A stretch of DNA of 52,363 nucleotides. Source: Oscillospiraceae bacterium (GTDB lineage Bacteria; Bacillota; Clostridia; Oscillospirales; Acutalibacteraceae). Both the position numbers and the translations under genes were made by a program. The notes beneath the pieces are model-generated. The model saw only the letters and a program-made list of their open reading frames with translations, was not told where the DNA came from and made no database searches. Numbering within the stretch: the first letter of the stretch is position 1; each line of letters begins with the position of its first letter. The stretch covers positions 1 to 52,363 of the forward strand of contig CAJTCS010000014.1 in the NCBI GenBank assembly GCA_910574995.1, given 5' to 3'. Shown one piece after another: positions 1 through 8,538 of this stretch.

Positions 1-336
1 TTGCCCGAAACAGCAATGCAGTTGGCAGACCTTTTCGGGACCCCTTTAGGGGTTTTGTCCGTATTATGCCCTTCTAGGGCTATTCATGCCTCCGGCTTTG
101 CCGGAGGTTTTGACTTCTGGAAAGCTTTTATAAGGAGGAATGGCAAGGTGTCAGGCTTTACAAACAACGATCGGGCATAGTCATACGAGAACTTTGATGA
201 AGACGATGTTCATCTCGCCGTTGGCTCGATGAAATTGGATCCCAGGCTTCCACCGGGAGCCTGCCGAGGCCAAAGTCATCCAGAAGGACATAGAAAAGCA
301 GAAGGGACGTGGTTTAGATGATCTTCCGAAATGATG
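1..336 (+). pseudogene. Degenerate conjugative-element gene, 3' part
   Basis: The first frame is open from base 1 to a TAG at 178 and continues in the same frame after it with an acidic stretch (SYENFDEDDVHLAVGSMKLD). The likely natural C-terminus (KDIEKQKGRGLDDLPK, stop near 336) is in another frame, so at least one nonsense change and one frameshift are implied. I do not recognise the family. The protein style and the neighbours (DUF6075, DUF4314, D12 methylase) suggest an accessory gene of a Clostridial conjugative element. The 5' end lies outside the window. Three small hairpins sit inside it. Confidence 0.4.
40..107. repeat. Three small palindromes in a row
   Basis: Three short inverted repeats lie within 70 bases: ACCCC-TTTA-GGGGT at 40-53, GCCCT-TCT-AGGGC at 68-80 and CCTCCGGC-TTT-GCCGGAGG at 89-107. 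They lie in the open frame of a decayed gene and are not followed by a T-run, so they do not look like terminators. Their 3-4 base loops match other palindromes in this element (389-409, 8330-8351). Confidence 0.55.
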
Positions 337-743
337 CGCATGGTGTGCTGTTTGAAAAGGAAATACGGCTTCACAAGGGATCTGCGCATTCGTTGGCTAC
401 GCCAACGAAGAAAATTACCGCGGCCCTTTTTTTATTGACAGCGGACTACCGGCTCTGGCAGCAGGTGGAGCCGTTTGTGGGCACGAAAAGCATGGATATC
501 GAATCGGCCCGGCCCCGGCACTTGAACGGGTTGACCTATGTCTGTTTCAGACTGGCCAGGGACATCCTGACTGGCAGCCAGACAGTGGTGCTGGGGGAGC
601 TGGCCGACCCCAGCCTGCTCTCCCCCCGAAACTTTATGGTAGTGTCCCTGGCCATGTTCATCCGGGCTTACGGGCTCAGTGCCGCGAATCAGATAACCAT
701 GAGGCCCTGCCACGCGGAAGGAGGAAATGACGATGAATTTTGA
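318..743 (+). CDS. DUF6075-like conjugative-element protein
   Basis: This 141-residue soluble protein starts MIFRNDAH, resembling DUF6075 proteins of Clostridial conjugative elements, whose function is unknown. The body contains an ADYRLW segment and a region around LSPRNFMVVSLAMF. Residues of about 24-33 (SAHSLATPTK) are encoded by a perfect palindrome at 389-409 and look like an in-frame insertion. No good ribosome binding site precedes the ATG. The gene is followed closely by the DUF4314 gene, consistent with one transcript. The family assignment is from memory of sequence style and is moderate. Confidence 0.55.
   Translation: MIFRNDAHGVLFEKEIRLHKGSAHSLATPTKKITAALFLLTADYRLWQQVEPFVGTKSMDIESARPRHLNGLTYVCFRLARDILTGSQTVVLGELADPSLLSPRNFMVVSLAMFIRAYGLSAANQITMRPCHAEGGNDDEF
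389..409. repeat. Perfect intragenic palindrome
   Basis: TTCGTTGGC-TAC-GCCAACGAA is a 9-bp perfect stem with a 3-base loop inside the DUF6075-like gene. The surrounding codons look like an in-frame insertion into an otherwise ordinary protein. Confidence 0.75.
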
Positions 744-993
744 CAGAAGTAAGGTTGAACGAGTAAGAGCGCAGTACCCGGTAGGCACCCGCATTGAATT
801 ACGGGGAATGTGCAATGACGAGCCGGGGATGTACCCTGGTCTGTGCGGGACAGTGGTTGGGGTAGATGACCAACCTTCCCTCCTCATGAAGTGGGACAAC
901 GGGCGGTCGCTTTCGCTCTTCCCAGACTTGGATTCTTTTTCGGTAATCGAGCAGGAGCAGTCACAAGACCCCAGCCCCACCATGCAGCTATGA
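733..993 (+). CDS. DUF4314 domain protein
   Basis: This small protein (about 86 residues) matches the DUF4314 pattern: an N-terminal basic stretch (VERVRAQYPVGTRIEL), a central GTVVGVDD motif, and a WDNGRSL segment forming a small beta-barrel-like fold. Such proteins are common accessory genes of Firmicute conjugative elements and their role is unknown. ATG codons at 727 and 733 are both possible. The ggagg at 720-724 is too close to the first, so 733 is preferred. It lies between the DUF6075-like gene and the adenine methylase. Confidence 0.75.
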   Translation: MNFDRSKVERVRAQYPVGTRIELRGMCNDEPGMYPGLCGTVVGVDDQPSLLMKWDNGRSLSLFPDLDSFSVIEQEQSQDPSPTMQL

Positions 994-1047
994 AAAGGCT
1001 GTTATGGCAGCGGGGGCCTCCCCCTCAATAAAAAACCATAGGAAAGG

Positions 1048-1956
1048 ATGGTGGTCCCTATATTAGCTATGTTACCCTGGGTCGGCGGCAAGCAGGCCCT
1101 TTTTAAGACGATCATCAAGCGGTTCCCCTCGGACTACCGCAGGAGGACGTATGTGGAGGTTTTCGGCGGCGGGGGCACCATGCTGCTGAATAAGGACAGA
1201 TCAGTCAAGGAGATTTTCAATGACGCCAACGGCAACCTCATCAATTTATACCGGGTGGTGCGGCAGCAACCGGAGGAACTCATGGGGCGGTTGACTTATG
1301 TCCTCAACTCCAAGGCGGATTTCCTTCTCACAAAAGAGCAGATCAAGCTGGGGCAGTACCACGACCCTGTACAGTGGGCGGCGGATTACTATCAGGTGAT
1401 AAAACAAAGCTACGCCGGGAAAGGCTCCACCTTTGGCGGGAATGGCCGCAGTATGTGGGCGGCGTTCCCGCTCATCGACGCTATCTGTGCCCGGCTCCAG
1501 TATGTGGTCATTGAGAACGCGGACTTTGGGAAAATCGTCCCGGCAAACGATTCCCCTAACACGGTTTTCTATCTCGACCCACCGTACTACTTTACCGAGG
1601 ACTACTACCCCGGCCAGATTTTCACGGAAGCAGACCACTACCGCCTCTTTGAAACCATCATAGGCACCAAGGGCTTGTGGCTGCTGTCCTACAACTTTTG
1701 CCCGGAAACGGTGGATCTGTACAGCAAGCCGGGGCTGTACATTGAGAAGCTGGAGCGGCCCAACAACATGGCCCAGAAATATGACCCCGGCTCCATGTAT
1801 GAGGAAATTCTGGTGTCCAACTTCGACACCTCGAAGCCGCTGCCGCTGCAAATGAGTTTATCCGGCGACGTACCGGAAGAAAGGGATTTCATGATGGAGA
1901 AAAGATTGGCCGCCCGCTGGGCGGTCAACTTTGCCGTAAAAATGCTTGGGAGTTAG
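1048..1956 (+). CDS. D12-class DNA adenine N6-methyltransferase
   Basis: The 302-residue protein would transfer a methyl group from S-adenosylmethionine to adenine N6 in DNA. It starts near LPWVGGKQALF (the D12/Dam N-terminal WxGGK motif), continues with the SAM-binding VEVFGGGGTM, and has the catalytic DPPY tetrapeptide at about residue 176 (YLDPPYYF). Its length is normal for the family and no break is visible. No matching restriction enzyme is nearby, so it is probably an orphan protection or regulatory methylase of the conjugative element. A ggaaagg-type binding site precedes the ATG. The same frame reopens after the TAG into the AbrB-like gene. Confidence 0.88.
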   Translation: MVVPILAMLPWVGGKQALFKTIIKRFPSDYRRRTYVEVFGGGGTMLLNKDRSVKEIFNDANGNLINLYRVVRQQPEELMGRLTYVLNSKADFLLTKEQIKLGQYHDPVQWAADYYQVIKQSYAGKGSTFGGNGRSMWAAFPLIDAICARLQYVVIENADFGKIVPANDSPNTVFYLDPPYYFTEDYYPGQIFTEADHYRLFETIIGTKGLWLLSYNFCPETVDLYSKPGLYIEKLERPNNMAQKYDPGSMYEEILVSNFDTSKPLPLQMSLSGDVPEERDFMMEKRLAARWAVNFAVKMLGS

Positions 1957-1971
1957 GGAAATCGCAGGCAC

Positions 1972-2304
1972 GTGACAGTGCCCCAGGAGGTGCGGGATGA
2001 GATAGGGTTAGAGCGGGGTGATGTGGTGAGTTTCGCCATCGTATCGGAGGACAGCGTCCTCGTCAAGAAAGAGCGGCTGTGCGATAACTGTATTACCGAG
2101 ACAAATCAGACAGACATGATGAAGCTGCTGGTGCAGGCGATGCACTTCGCTAAGCCGGGGGAATCGGCGCAGGAGGCTTTCGAGCACCTCACCGGCCTGA
2201 CACCGCCCCAGCGTTTCGAGCTGTGTAAAAGATTATGCTCGCAAAGCTCGCATAACTTTCGCAGAATAATCGCAGATTGGGCTGAGAAAATACATGAGAA
2301 ATAG
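1972..2304 (+). CDS. AbrB/SpoVT-like protein, N-terminally short
   Basis: Residues 1-35 (VTVPQEVRDEIGLERGDVV) match the swapped-hairpin DNA-binding domain of AbrB/MazE/SpoVT proteins. A short CDNC motif and a helical tail (LTPPQRFELCKRL) follow. The GTG at 1972 is the only start after the in-frame TAG at 1954-1956, so the usual first 10-15 residues of the domain are missing. Either the gene is damaged or an upstream start in another frame was lost. The C-terminal part contains an in-frame palindrome (2233-2255) that adds about ten residues before IIADWAEKIHEK. Confidence 0.6.
   Translation: MTVPQEVRDEIGLERGDVVSFAIVSEDSVLVKKERLCDNCITETNQTDMMKLLVQAMHFAKPGESAQEAFEHLTGLTPPQRFELCKRLCSQSSHNFRRIIADWAEKIHEK
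2233..2255. repeat. Intragenic palindrome with TCGC-AAA-GCTC centre
   Basis: TTATGC and GCATAA (6 bp) flank the 11-base centre TCGCAAAGCTC inside the AbrB-like gene. The element at 2534-2556 has the same architecture: a 6-bp A/T-rich arm and an 11-base centre of the form TCGCnnnGCTC. Confidence 0.65.
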
Positions 2305-2313
2305 GGTGGCAAT

Positions 2314-2848
2314 ATGGCAACGAGAAAAAAGAAACAGGATATTGATATCAAAGTGGATGAGCCCGCACAGGCTCCTGCCCCTGAACCGGTCGCTGCGGGC
2401 CAGCCGGAACCGCCGGTGGAAAAGGCGCTGCCGGAGCTGACAGTGCGGATCTTCCCGGTTCGGAACCCCAGGAACAAGCTGCGGGCCACAGCCAACATCA
2501 GCATCGCGGGGGCCTTTGCTTGTCCAGAAAACGTTAATTTCGCTACGCTCAATTAAGTTTGGCTTCCGCATTTTTGATTCCAGGAACGGCCTGTTCGTGA
2601 AGGAGCCGGAGCGCACCTATATAAAGGATGGCACGGAGCTGTCACAATCGGTGTTCTTCCCCATCACCAGGGAGGCGCGGGACAGGCTGTACGGCCAGAT
2701 CCTGCATTCCTATGAGCTGGTTATGGATCAGCAGCAGGCCCAGGTCCAGGATGAGGATATCCCATTTGTGACAGACCAGGACGCCCCGCCTGCGCCGGAG
2801 GAGATCAGCCCGGATGACGATTTGCCCTTTGGGGTTATGCAGATGTAG
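2314..2848 (+). pseudogene. SpoVG-like gene split by a palindrome
   Basis: The first half (2314-2556) encodes a lysine-rich start, a Pro/Ala/Glu-rich linker, and the beginning of a SpoVG fold (VRIFPVRNPRNKLRATANIS, then IAGAFA). The second half (from about 2560 to 2848) continues the same fold in another frame (FRIFDSRNGLFVKEP, then FFPITREARDRLYGQIL). The two halves meet where SpoVG proteins normally read GSFAVKGVRV. An inserted stretch of about 30-40 bases containing the palindrome at 2534-2556 shifts the frame and introduces a TAA. SpoVG-type proteins are small nucleic-acid-binding regulators often carried by conjugative elements. The acidic C-terminal tail is still open. Confidence 0.75.
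2534..2556. repeat. Frame-breaking palindrome with TCGC-TAC-GCTC centre
   Basis: TTAATT and AATTAA flank TCGCTACGCTC. It sits exactly at the break in the SpoVG-like gene and supplies the premature TAA. Confidence 0.7.
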
Positions 2849-2898
2849 GGGCAGGCCGGACAGGGAAAAATATTTTTAAAGATTTTTCCAGAAAATAG

Positions 2899-2930
2899 TA
2901 GACATATACGCAGCATTCCCAGTATACTGG
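2899..2930 (+). promoter_or_regulatory. Promoter with palindromic operator before the SLH gene
   Basis: TAGACA at 2899-2904 and TATACT at 2923-2928 are 18 bases apart. The -10 box lies inside the perfect 12-bp palindrome CCAGTATACTGG (2919-2930), so a repressor bound there would block the polymerase. The SLH gene starts 46 bases downstream. Confidence 0.5.
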
Positions 2931-2975
2931 AAACAGCGGATGAAACCGCAAAATCCAATAGAGGGAGTGTAAAAA

Positions 2976-4004
2976 ATGAGCAAGCTGTTCCGAAGGTTTA
3001 TAACAGCCGGCGCAGCGGCTGTACTGCTGGCCATGCCTATGCCGGCCCAGGCTGCCGCTGAGAAATTCACGGATGTACCGCCCGGCGCATGGTATTATGA
3101 CGCGGTGGACTACGCCACGGACGAAGGGCTGTTTAACGGTACCGGCCCTGCCACCTTTGACCCGGAAGGGGGCATGACCCGCGGGATGTTCGTGACGGTA
3201 CTGGCCAACAAAACCGACGGGTTTGTGGCAAGCCGGTATAAGGAACCTGTTTTTTCCGATGTGCCTGCAGGCCAGTGGTACGCCCCGCCAGTGGGATGGG
3301 CCAGCCAGAATAAGCTGGTAGGCGGGGTTGGCAACGGCAGGTTTGCGCCCCAGGACAGCGTGACGCGGGAACAGATTGCGAAAATCCTCTATGACTACGC
3401 CCAGCAGACCGGCAACGATACCAGCGCGGAGGCGTCCAGCCTGCAGGGCTTTACCGATGCGGGAAAGGTTTCAAGCTGGGCCAGGCAGGCTATGGCCTGG
3501 GCTGCGACCCATGGGGTCATCAAGGGGGATGGCGGCAGGCTGGACCCCCAGGGCACGGCAACCAGGGCGCAGGTAGCGCAGATCTTCTATAACAGCCGGG
3601 GCCTGCTTACCAGCAGCACCATCCTCTCCCCCACAGCCACCTGGGTGGTGGACGTGCCGGGGCACTATGAGACAGTGACACGGCTGGAACTACAGGAAGT
3701 GACTGTGGGCGAGGTTGGGCATTGGGAGGATATGTGGTACACAGAGTGGGTATTTCGGTGTAGCCAATGTGGGCATGTCGAGGATACAGAGAAAGGTATA
3801 CAAAAACACATTTCCGACTCCATAAGTTGGAATCCAGAAACTGGATGGAGTGGTTGTGGCGGTTATACTATGATATCTGGCGACCCAATATACACAGGGG
3901 AAAAATATTGGGTAGTGGATGTGCCCGGCCACACCGAACTCAAAATGGTGGAAGTCAAGGAAGAAGTATGGGTAGAAGAAGTAGGCCATTGGGAATACAA
4001 CTGA
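2976..4004 (+). CDS. S-layer-homology surface protein with repeated C-terminal module
   Basis: A signal peptide (RRFITAGAAAVLLAMPMPAQA) is followed by three SLH domains at about residues 30-205 (FTDVPPGAWYYDAVDYA; FSDVPAGQWYAPPVGWA; FTDAGKVSSWARQAMAWA), which anchor proteins to secondary cell-wall polymers. The C-terminal 120 residues carry two copies of a module starting WVVDVPGH and ending GEVGHWE or EEVGHWE. Between them lies a CSQC segment resembling one half of a zinc ribbon. The protein is exported and probably wall-bound. A good gagggag site precedes the ATG, and a terminator follows. Similar SLH proteins are carried on Clostridial conjugative elements; the role here is unknown. Confidence 0.8.
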   Translation: MSKLFRRFITAGAAAVLLAMPMPAQAAAEKFTDVPPGAWYYDAVDYATDEGLFNGTGPATFDPEGGMTRGMFVTVLANKTDGFVASRYKEPVFSDVPAGQWYAPPVGWASQNKLVGGVGNGRFAPQDSVTREQIAKILYDYAQQTGNDTSAEASSLQGFTDAGKVSSWARQAMAWAATHGVIKGDGGRLDPQGTATRAQVAQIFYNSRGLLTSSTILSPTATWVVDVPGHYETVTRLELQEVTVGEVGHWEDMWYTEWVFRCSQCGHVEDTEKGIQKHISDSISWNPETGWSGCGGYTMISGDPIYTGEKYWVVDVPGHTELKMVEVKEEVWVEEVGHWEYN

Positions 4005-4022
4005 ACAACACATAATGGCTGG

Positions 4023-4054
4023 AAAAGCCCTCTGAGAAATCAGGGGGCTTTTTT
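4023..4054 (+). terminator. Rho-independent terminator after the SLH gene
   Basis: AAGCCCTCTGA-gaaa-TCAGGGGGCTT forms an 11-bp stem with one T-G wobble, followed by a T-run. Confidence 0.85.
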
Positions 4055-4146
4055 ATGCCCCTGTTTCGTTGAAAGGGGCAGTTGCGGGGCGCTCTGCCTG
4101 CCCAGCCGGGGGAGAAAATCAACAACATACGGGAAAGGATGAATAC

Positions 4147-6639
4147 ATGAAACATATTTATAACAGGACGTTGGCGTTATTTCTGGTTGTGGTGCTATGC
4201 TTTAGCATGGTGCCGCTTTCAGCTTTTGCGACGGAAATGGATAGTGGGGTATCCTCTGAGGCCCCGGCGGAGGATGCATCTTCTATATCGGAAGAAACCC
4301 CCGCTGGGGAGGATGCACCTGATATCGCGGACAATATGCTTCCGGCAGACAAGCCGGTGCTGTATGCCCGCGATCCGCTCTCTAAGGTACAGTCAGACCT
4401 GGGCGGCGGGAGCAGCTACCTCACCAACTACGGCGTGACCCGGAAAGCTATCGTGGACGAGCTGAGTGCTCATGAGCATGACAGCTATTACCTGGGCACA
4501 CAGTATGCGGGTGGCGATGTACAGTCCCCTAACGGGGACACCTCCTACAACGGCTCTGCCGGCATGAACTGCGGCGGGTTCGTGGGGTATGTGCTGCGCA
4601 AGGTGGGCCTTAACAGTACGCAGGCGGTAAACCTTATCAAAAGTACCGGGGATGCCCTGTATTTTGGCTCTGGCAAGCCCTACGACCTGCTGGCAGGCGC
4701 GTCTAATTACTACCAACTGGCCAAGGCGGCGGGCCTTACCTGCTACATCTATAACACCAAGGCCGAGATGCTGGCCGACGGCAAACTGGAAAAGGGTGAC
4801 ATCATCCTCATGTACTGGAGCCTGTCCCCCTTTGAGGACGGGGTAGATAACCACATCGGTTTCTATTGGGGTGAATCCTCCGGGGACGATATTCTCTGGC
4901 ACAGCAGCCCCGATGGCAGCGGCGGCAACCAGATCGGCTCTATTGTGCCCAAGGCGGCAAACTGTATTTACATCGTAATCAAGATTGAGCCGATGGGCTT
5001 CAACGTAACGCTGAACAAGACCTCCGCCGACGCTACGGTTACAAACGGCAACAGCTGCTATAGCCTGGCAGGGGCCACTTACGGTGTATATACAACTTCG
5101 GACGCAACCGGTACCCCCATTGCAACTTTTACTACCGACGCCAATGGCCATGCAGAATTGGCAAAGCCGTTAGGAAATGGCACATATACAGTGAAGGAGT
5201 TAAAGGCACCAAAGGGGTACAAATTAGACGAAAAAATATACACTTTCCATATCAACGGATGTGACACCAGCCTGGATGTACAGGATGACCCTGGAACTAT
5301 CTCGTTGCAGCTTATAAAAAAAGATTCCATGGCAGGAGGTATGCCCCAGGGCAGCGCCAGTCTGGCAGGTGCAATTTACCGTGTCACCTACCAGAAGAAT
5401 GGACAAACAGTCACTAAAGAGGGGACATCCAACGCACAAGGATTGATTGAACCTCCCTTCACAGGCATTCCATTTGGGAAAGTGACTGTGCAGGAGATAA
5501 AAGCCCCAGAAGGATATAAGTTGGACACCAAAGTTCACACCTACAACATTGAGGCTGGCGAACTGGTAGGCGACGTATACGAGATGGAACCAAACGACCT
5601 GACGGAAGAAGTCATCCGGGGCGGCATTACCGTTGAAAAGCGGGATACTGTAACTGGGAAAACACCCCAGGGCGACGCCAGCTTTGCGGGGATAAAGTTT
5701 GACATCATAAACGACAGCGATAACGCTGTGGTGGTGAACGGCAAGACCTGCGCCTCCGGTTCGGTTGCCATGACCATCACCACGGACGCCAAAGGCATGG
5801 CTACCACCGGCCCCAACGCCCTGCCCTATGGCGATTACATTGTAAAAGAATCCGCCACAAACAATTCGATGCAGAAAACCTTTGATGAGGACATCCCGGT
5901 TACAATCAGCGGGGACGGGGAGATGCACACCCTTACCGCTGATAACGAGGTAGTCCGGGGCGGCATTGCCGTCAAGAAGCAGGACAGCCAGACCGGAAAT
6001 ACGCCCCAGGGCAACGCGGATTTTTCCGGCATCATTTTTGAAATCGTCAACCGCAGCGCCAACCCTGTTGAGGTGGACGGGCAGACCTACGCCACCGGCG
6101 CGGTTGTGGCTACTTTGACCACCGATGCAGAGGGCCGGGCCAGCACAGCGGACGACGCCCTCCCCTTTGGCCGCTATGAAGTGCGGGAATCTGCTACCAA
6201 TGAATCCATGCTGCTCACCTTCCAACCCCAGACCGTCACCATCAGCGAAAACAAAAAGGTGTACCCCGCGACTGGCGAGGATGATGTGGTACGGGGCGGC
6301 TTATCTGTGGAAAAGCGTGACACCTTCACAGGCGCAACCCCACAGGGCGACGCGGATTTTTCCGGCATACAATTTGAAATCATCAATAAGAGCCGCAACC
6401 CCGTCATAGTAAATGACAAGAGCTTTGCGCCCGATGAGGTGGTGTTGACCCTCACCACCGACAGCCAGGGCAAGGCCAGCACGGCCAACGATGCCCTGCC
6501 CTTTGGCGAATACCTTTTGCATGAATCCGCCACCAATGAATCCATGCTGAACACGGCCCCCGACCAGCCTGTAGAGGTTGTGGAGAACGGTGAGGTATAC
6601 CCTGGAGCTGATGCTCCAGAAGCTGTACCGGCGCTTTGA
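4147..6639 (+). CDS. SpaA-type surface protein with NlpC/P60-like domain, 3' truncated
   Basis: After a signal peptide (LALFLVVVLCFSMVPLSAFA) and an acidic linker comes an NlpC/P60-like amidase domain with a candidate catalytic Cys near residue 142 (GMNCGGFVGYVLRK) and His in DNHIGFYWG. Two SpaA/Cna-B-like domains follow (KAPKGYKLD, KAPEGYKLD), then three repeats of about 115 residues beginning IRGGITVEKRDTVTG, VRGGIAVKKQDSQTG and VRGGLSVEKRDTFTG, each ending in a (K/R/H)ESATN motif. Such repeats can form isopeptide bonds. The expected C-terminal LPxTG anchor is missing: near base 6605 the sequence runs into a VirB4 gene and stops after 11 foreign residues. The product would therefore be secreted but not sorted. 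ATG 4147 has a ggaaagg-type site and makes the signal peptide the N-terminus. Confidence 0.8.
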   Translation: MKHIYNRTLALFLVVVLCFSMVPLSAFATEMDSGVSSEAPAEDASSISEETPAGEDAPDIADNMLPADKPVLYARDPLSKVQSDLGGGSSYLTNYGVTRKAIVDELSAHEHDSYYLGTQYAGGDVQSPNGDTSYNGSAGMNCGGFVGYVLRKVGLNSTQAVNLIKSTGDALYFGSGKPYDLLAGASNYYQLAKAAGLTCYIYNTKAEMLADGKLEKGDIILMYWSLSPFEDGVDNHIGFYWGESSGDDILWHSSPDGSGGNQIGSIVPKAANCIYIVIKIEPMGFNVTLNKTSADATVTNGNSCYSLAGATYGVYTTSDATGTPIATFTTDANGHAELAKPLGNGTYTVKELKAPKGYKLDEKIYTFHINGCDTSLDVQDDPGTISLQLIKKDSMAGGMPQGSASLAGAIYRVTYQKNGQTVTKEGTSNAQGLIEPPFTGIPFGKVTVQEIKAPEGYKLDTKVHTYNIEAGELVGDVYEMEPNDLTEEVIRGGITVEKRDTVTGKTPQGDASFAGIKFDIINDSDNAVVVNGKTCASGSVAMTITTDAKGMATTGPNALPYGDYIVKESATNNSMQKTFDEDIPVTISGDGEMHTLTADNEVVRGGIAVKKQDSQTGNTPQGNADFSGIIFEIVNRSANPVEVDGQTYATGAVVATLTTDAEGRASTADDALPFGRYEVRESATNESMLLTFQPQTVTISENKKVYPATGEDDVVRGGLSVEKRDTFTGATPQGDADFSGIQFEIINKSRNPVIVNDKSFAPDEVVLTLTTDSQGKASTANDALPFGEYLLHESATNESMLNTAPDQPVEVVENGEVYPGADAPEAVPAL

Positions 6640-7360
6640 TATGGACGACCACACGGATTTTTCCCTTCTTCCTGCCAGCGCGTACCCTACTATGGCCGAC
6701 TTTTACGAGCTGCTGGACCAGGAATATATGCTCTACGACCACGGGAAGAAGAACCTGTTTACAGAGGGGACCCTGCAGGAGCTGTGCCTGGGGCTGCACT
6801 CCATGTGCCAGGGGGCCGAGGCCCGGTACTTTAACGGCCACACCAATATAAAGGATGACAAATTCCTCTGCTTTGGCGTCAAAGGGATCATGCAGTTAAA
6901 TAAAAGGTTAAAGGACGCGCTGCTGTTCTCCATCCTTTCTTACATGACCAACTCCCTGCTGGGGGCCGGGAATTGCGCGGCGTCCATAGACGAATTGTAC
7001 CTGTTCCTGACAAACCTGACGGCCATCGAGTACATCCGCAATTTGATGAAGCGGGTGAGAAAACGGGATTCCGCCGTGGTCATCGCCAGCCAGAATCTCG
7101 AGGATTTTCTCATGGAGGGGGTGCGGGAGCTGACAAAGCCGCTGTTTTCCATCCCTACCCACCAGTTTTTGTTCAACGCTGGCAACACCGACCCACGGGT
7201 CTACATCGACACCATGCAGCTGGAGGAAGCCGAGTTTGAGCTGATCCGCTACCCAGAGCGGGGCACTTGCCTGTACCGCTGCGGCAACGAACGGTATCTT
7301 TTGCAGGTGTCCTTCCCGCCGTTTAAGGAAGCCATGTTCGGCACATCGGGAGGGAAATGA
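6605..7360 (+). pseudogene. VirB4/TraE-like conjugation ATPase, C-terminal fragment
   Basis: The frame open through about 6605-7360 encodes the C-terminal third of a VirB4-family ATPase. It has LPASAYPTMADFYELL, then a Walker B-like IDELYLF, a helix YIRNLMKRVRKRDS, and the VIASQNLEDFL motif. The Walker A region and the whole N-terminal two-thirds are absent, because the SpaA gene is joined directly to it. No proper start codon or binding site exists, so it is not expected to work. Its TGA overlaps the ATG of the cytosine methylase (ATGA at 7357), an ancestral operon arrangement. Confidence 0.8.
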
Positions 7361-7851
7361 TGCTGACGCTGGGGAGTTTATTTGATGGGATCGGCGGCTT
7401 CCCCCTGGCGGCGCAGCGGGTGGGCATCAAGCCAATTTGGGCCAGCGAGATCGAAAAATTCCCCATCTGGGTGACAAAAGAGCGTTTCCCGGAGATGATC
7501 CACGTGGGGGATATCACGAAACTGGACGGCGCAGAATTGCCCCCGGTAGACGTCATAACCGGAGGCAGCCCTTGCCAAGACCTGTCCGTGGCACAAGGGC
7601 GGAGAGATGGCCTGGCAGGCAGCAGGAGCGGCCTTTTTTACGAGATGGTACGGGTGATAAAGGAGATGAGAGATGCAGAAAAAAAGACGGGGCCAGACAA
7701 CTCAGTCTGTTCGCCCAAGATGGATATGCTGGGAAAACGTGCCTGGAAGCTTCTCAAGCGGAACGCCGCCGGGCGAGGATTTCCGCATCGTCTTACAGGA
7801 GTTCACAAGCATTGGCTGCGGTACCGTTTCTGTCCCTCGACCTGAGTCCGG

Positions 7852-7905
7852 GGCGCTGGTCCCCAGCGGGGACCGTTCAGCGCCGACCGAGCCGGCAGGC
7901 GAGAC
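7852..7905. repeat. 54-base structured repeat, copy 1
   Basis: An outer stem GGCGCTG/CAGCGCC encloses a perfect inner stem GGTCCCC-AGC-GGGGACC. It is followed by the conserved tail GACCGAGCCG-GC-AGGCGAGAC. Copy 2 lies at 8539-8592 with paired base changes. Confidence 0.75.
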
Positions 7906-8268
7906 ATGGAAACCTGCTGGGCGAATTCTATTGGGAGACACTTTCTCCCTGGCTTGGCGGTGCCTTAATGCTCAATACTGGTCTGTCCCCCAGAGACGTA
8001 CAAGAATCCTACTTGTGGCAGATTTTGCAGGCCCAAGTGCTCCCCAAATATTATTTGACTAAGAAAGCCTGCCTGGGCATCCTGCGCCGTTCCAAAGAGC
8101 GGGGCAAGCCCCTTCCACCACAGTTGGAGCTGGCGCTGAAGATACAGGCGGGCTTGCTTTCAATGGATGAACCCCCGAAGCCCCCCTTGGCTTTCCATAT
8201 CAACCAGCGGGAGGAAGTCATCGACCTGGGCGAGACAGCCGGGGCCTTGATGGCCACCATATACGGGG

Positions 8269-8306
8269 TTCCCGCGCAAGCCCAGCGAAGCGGGTTGCGT
8301 GGGGAA
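8269..8306. repeat. Intragenic palindrome with AGCGAAGC loop
   Basis: TTCCCGCGCAAGCCC pairs with GGGTTGCGTGGGGAA, with one bulged G and wobbles, around an AGCGAAGC loop. It lies inside the cytosine methylase. Confidence 0.6.
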
Positions 8307-8329
8307 AGGAGGAGCAGCGGAATGAATGA

Positions 8330-8351
8330 GCTTTCGCCTTTAGGCGGAAGC
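8330..8351. repeat. Intragenic palindrome with TTTA loop
   Basis: GCTTTCGCC-TTTA-GGCGGAAGC forms a 9-bp stem with one T-G wobble. The loop is identical to that of the palindrome at 40-53. It lies in the cytosine methylase frame. Confidence 0.6.
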
Positions 8352-8538
8352 GAGAGATATGGAGCTTGTGACGACGCGCAGACCTTTGTGTCTCAGGCCC
8401 GGCCCTTCGCGGCGGGTTTCTGTGCGGGAGCGGGGGCCTCTGCTGGCGGGGTGGGATATTCGGAGGAAGCAGCCCCCACCCTCAAGGCCAGCCCCAGCGG
8501 GAACATGATGCCCTCGGTATTGTGCCTAAATGACCAAG

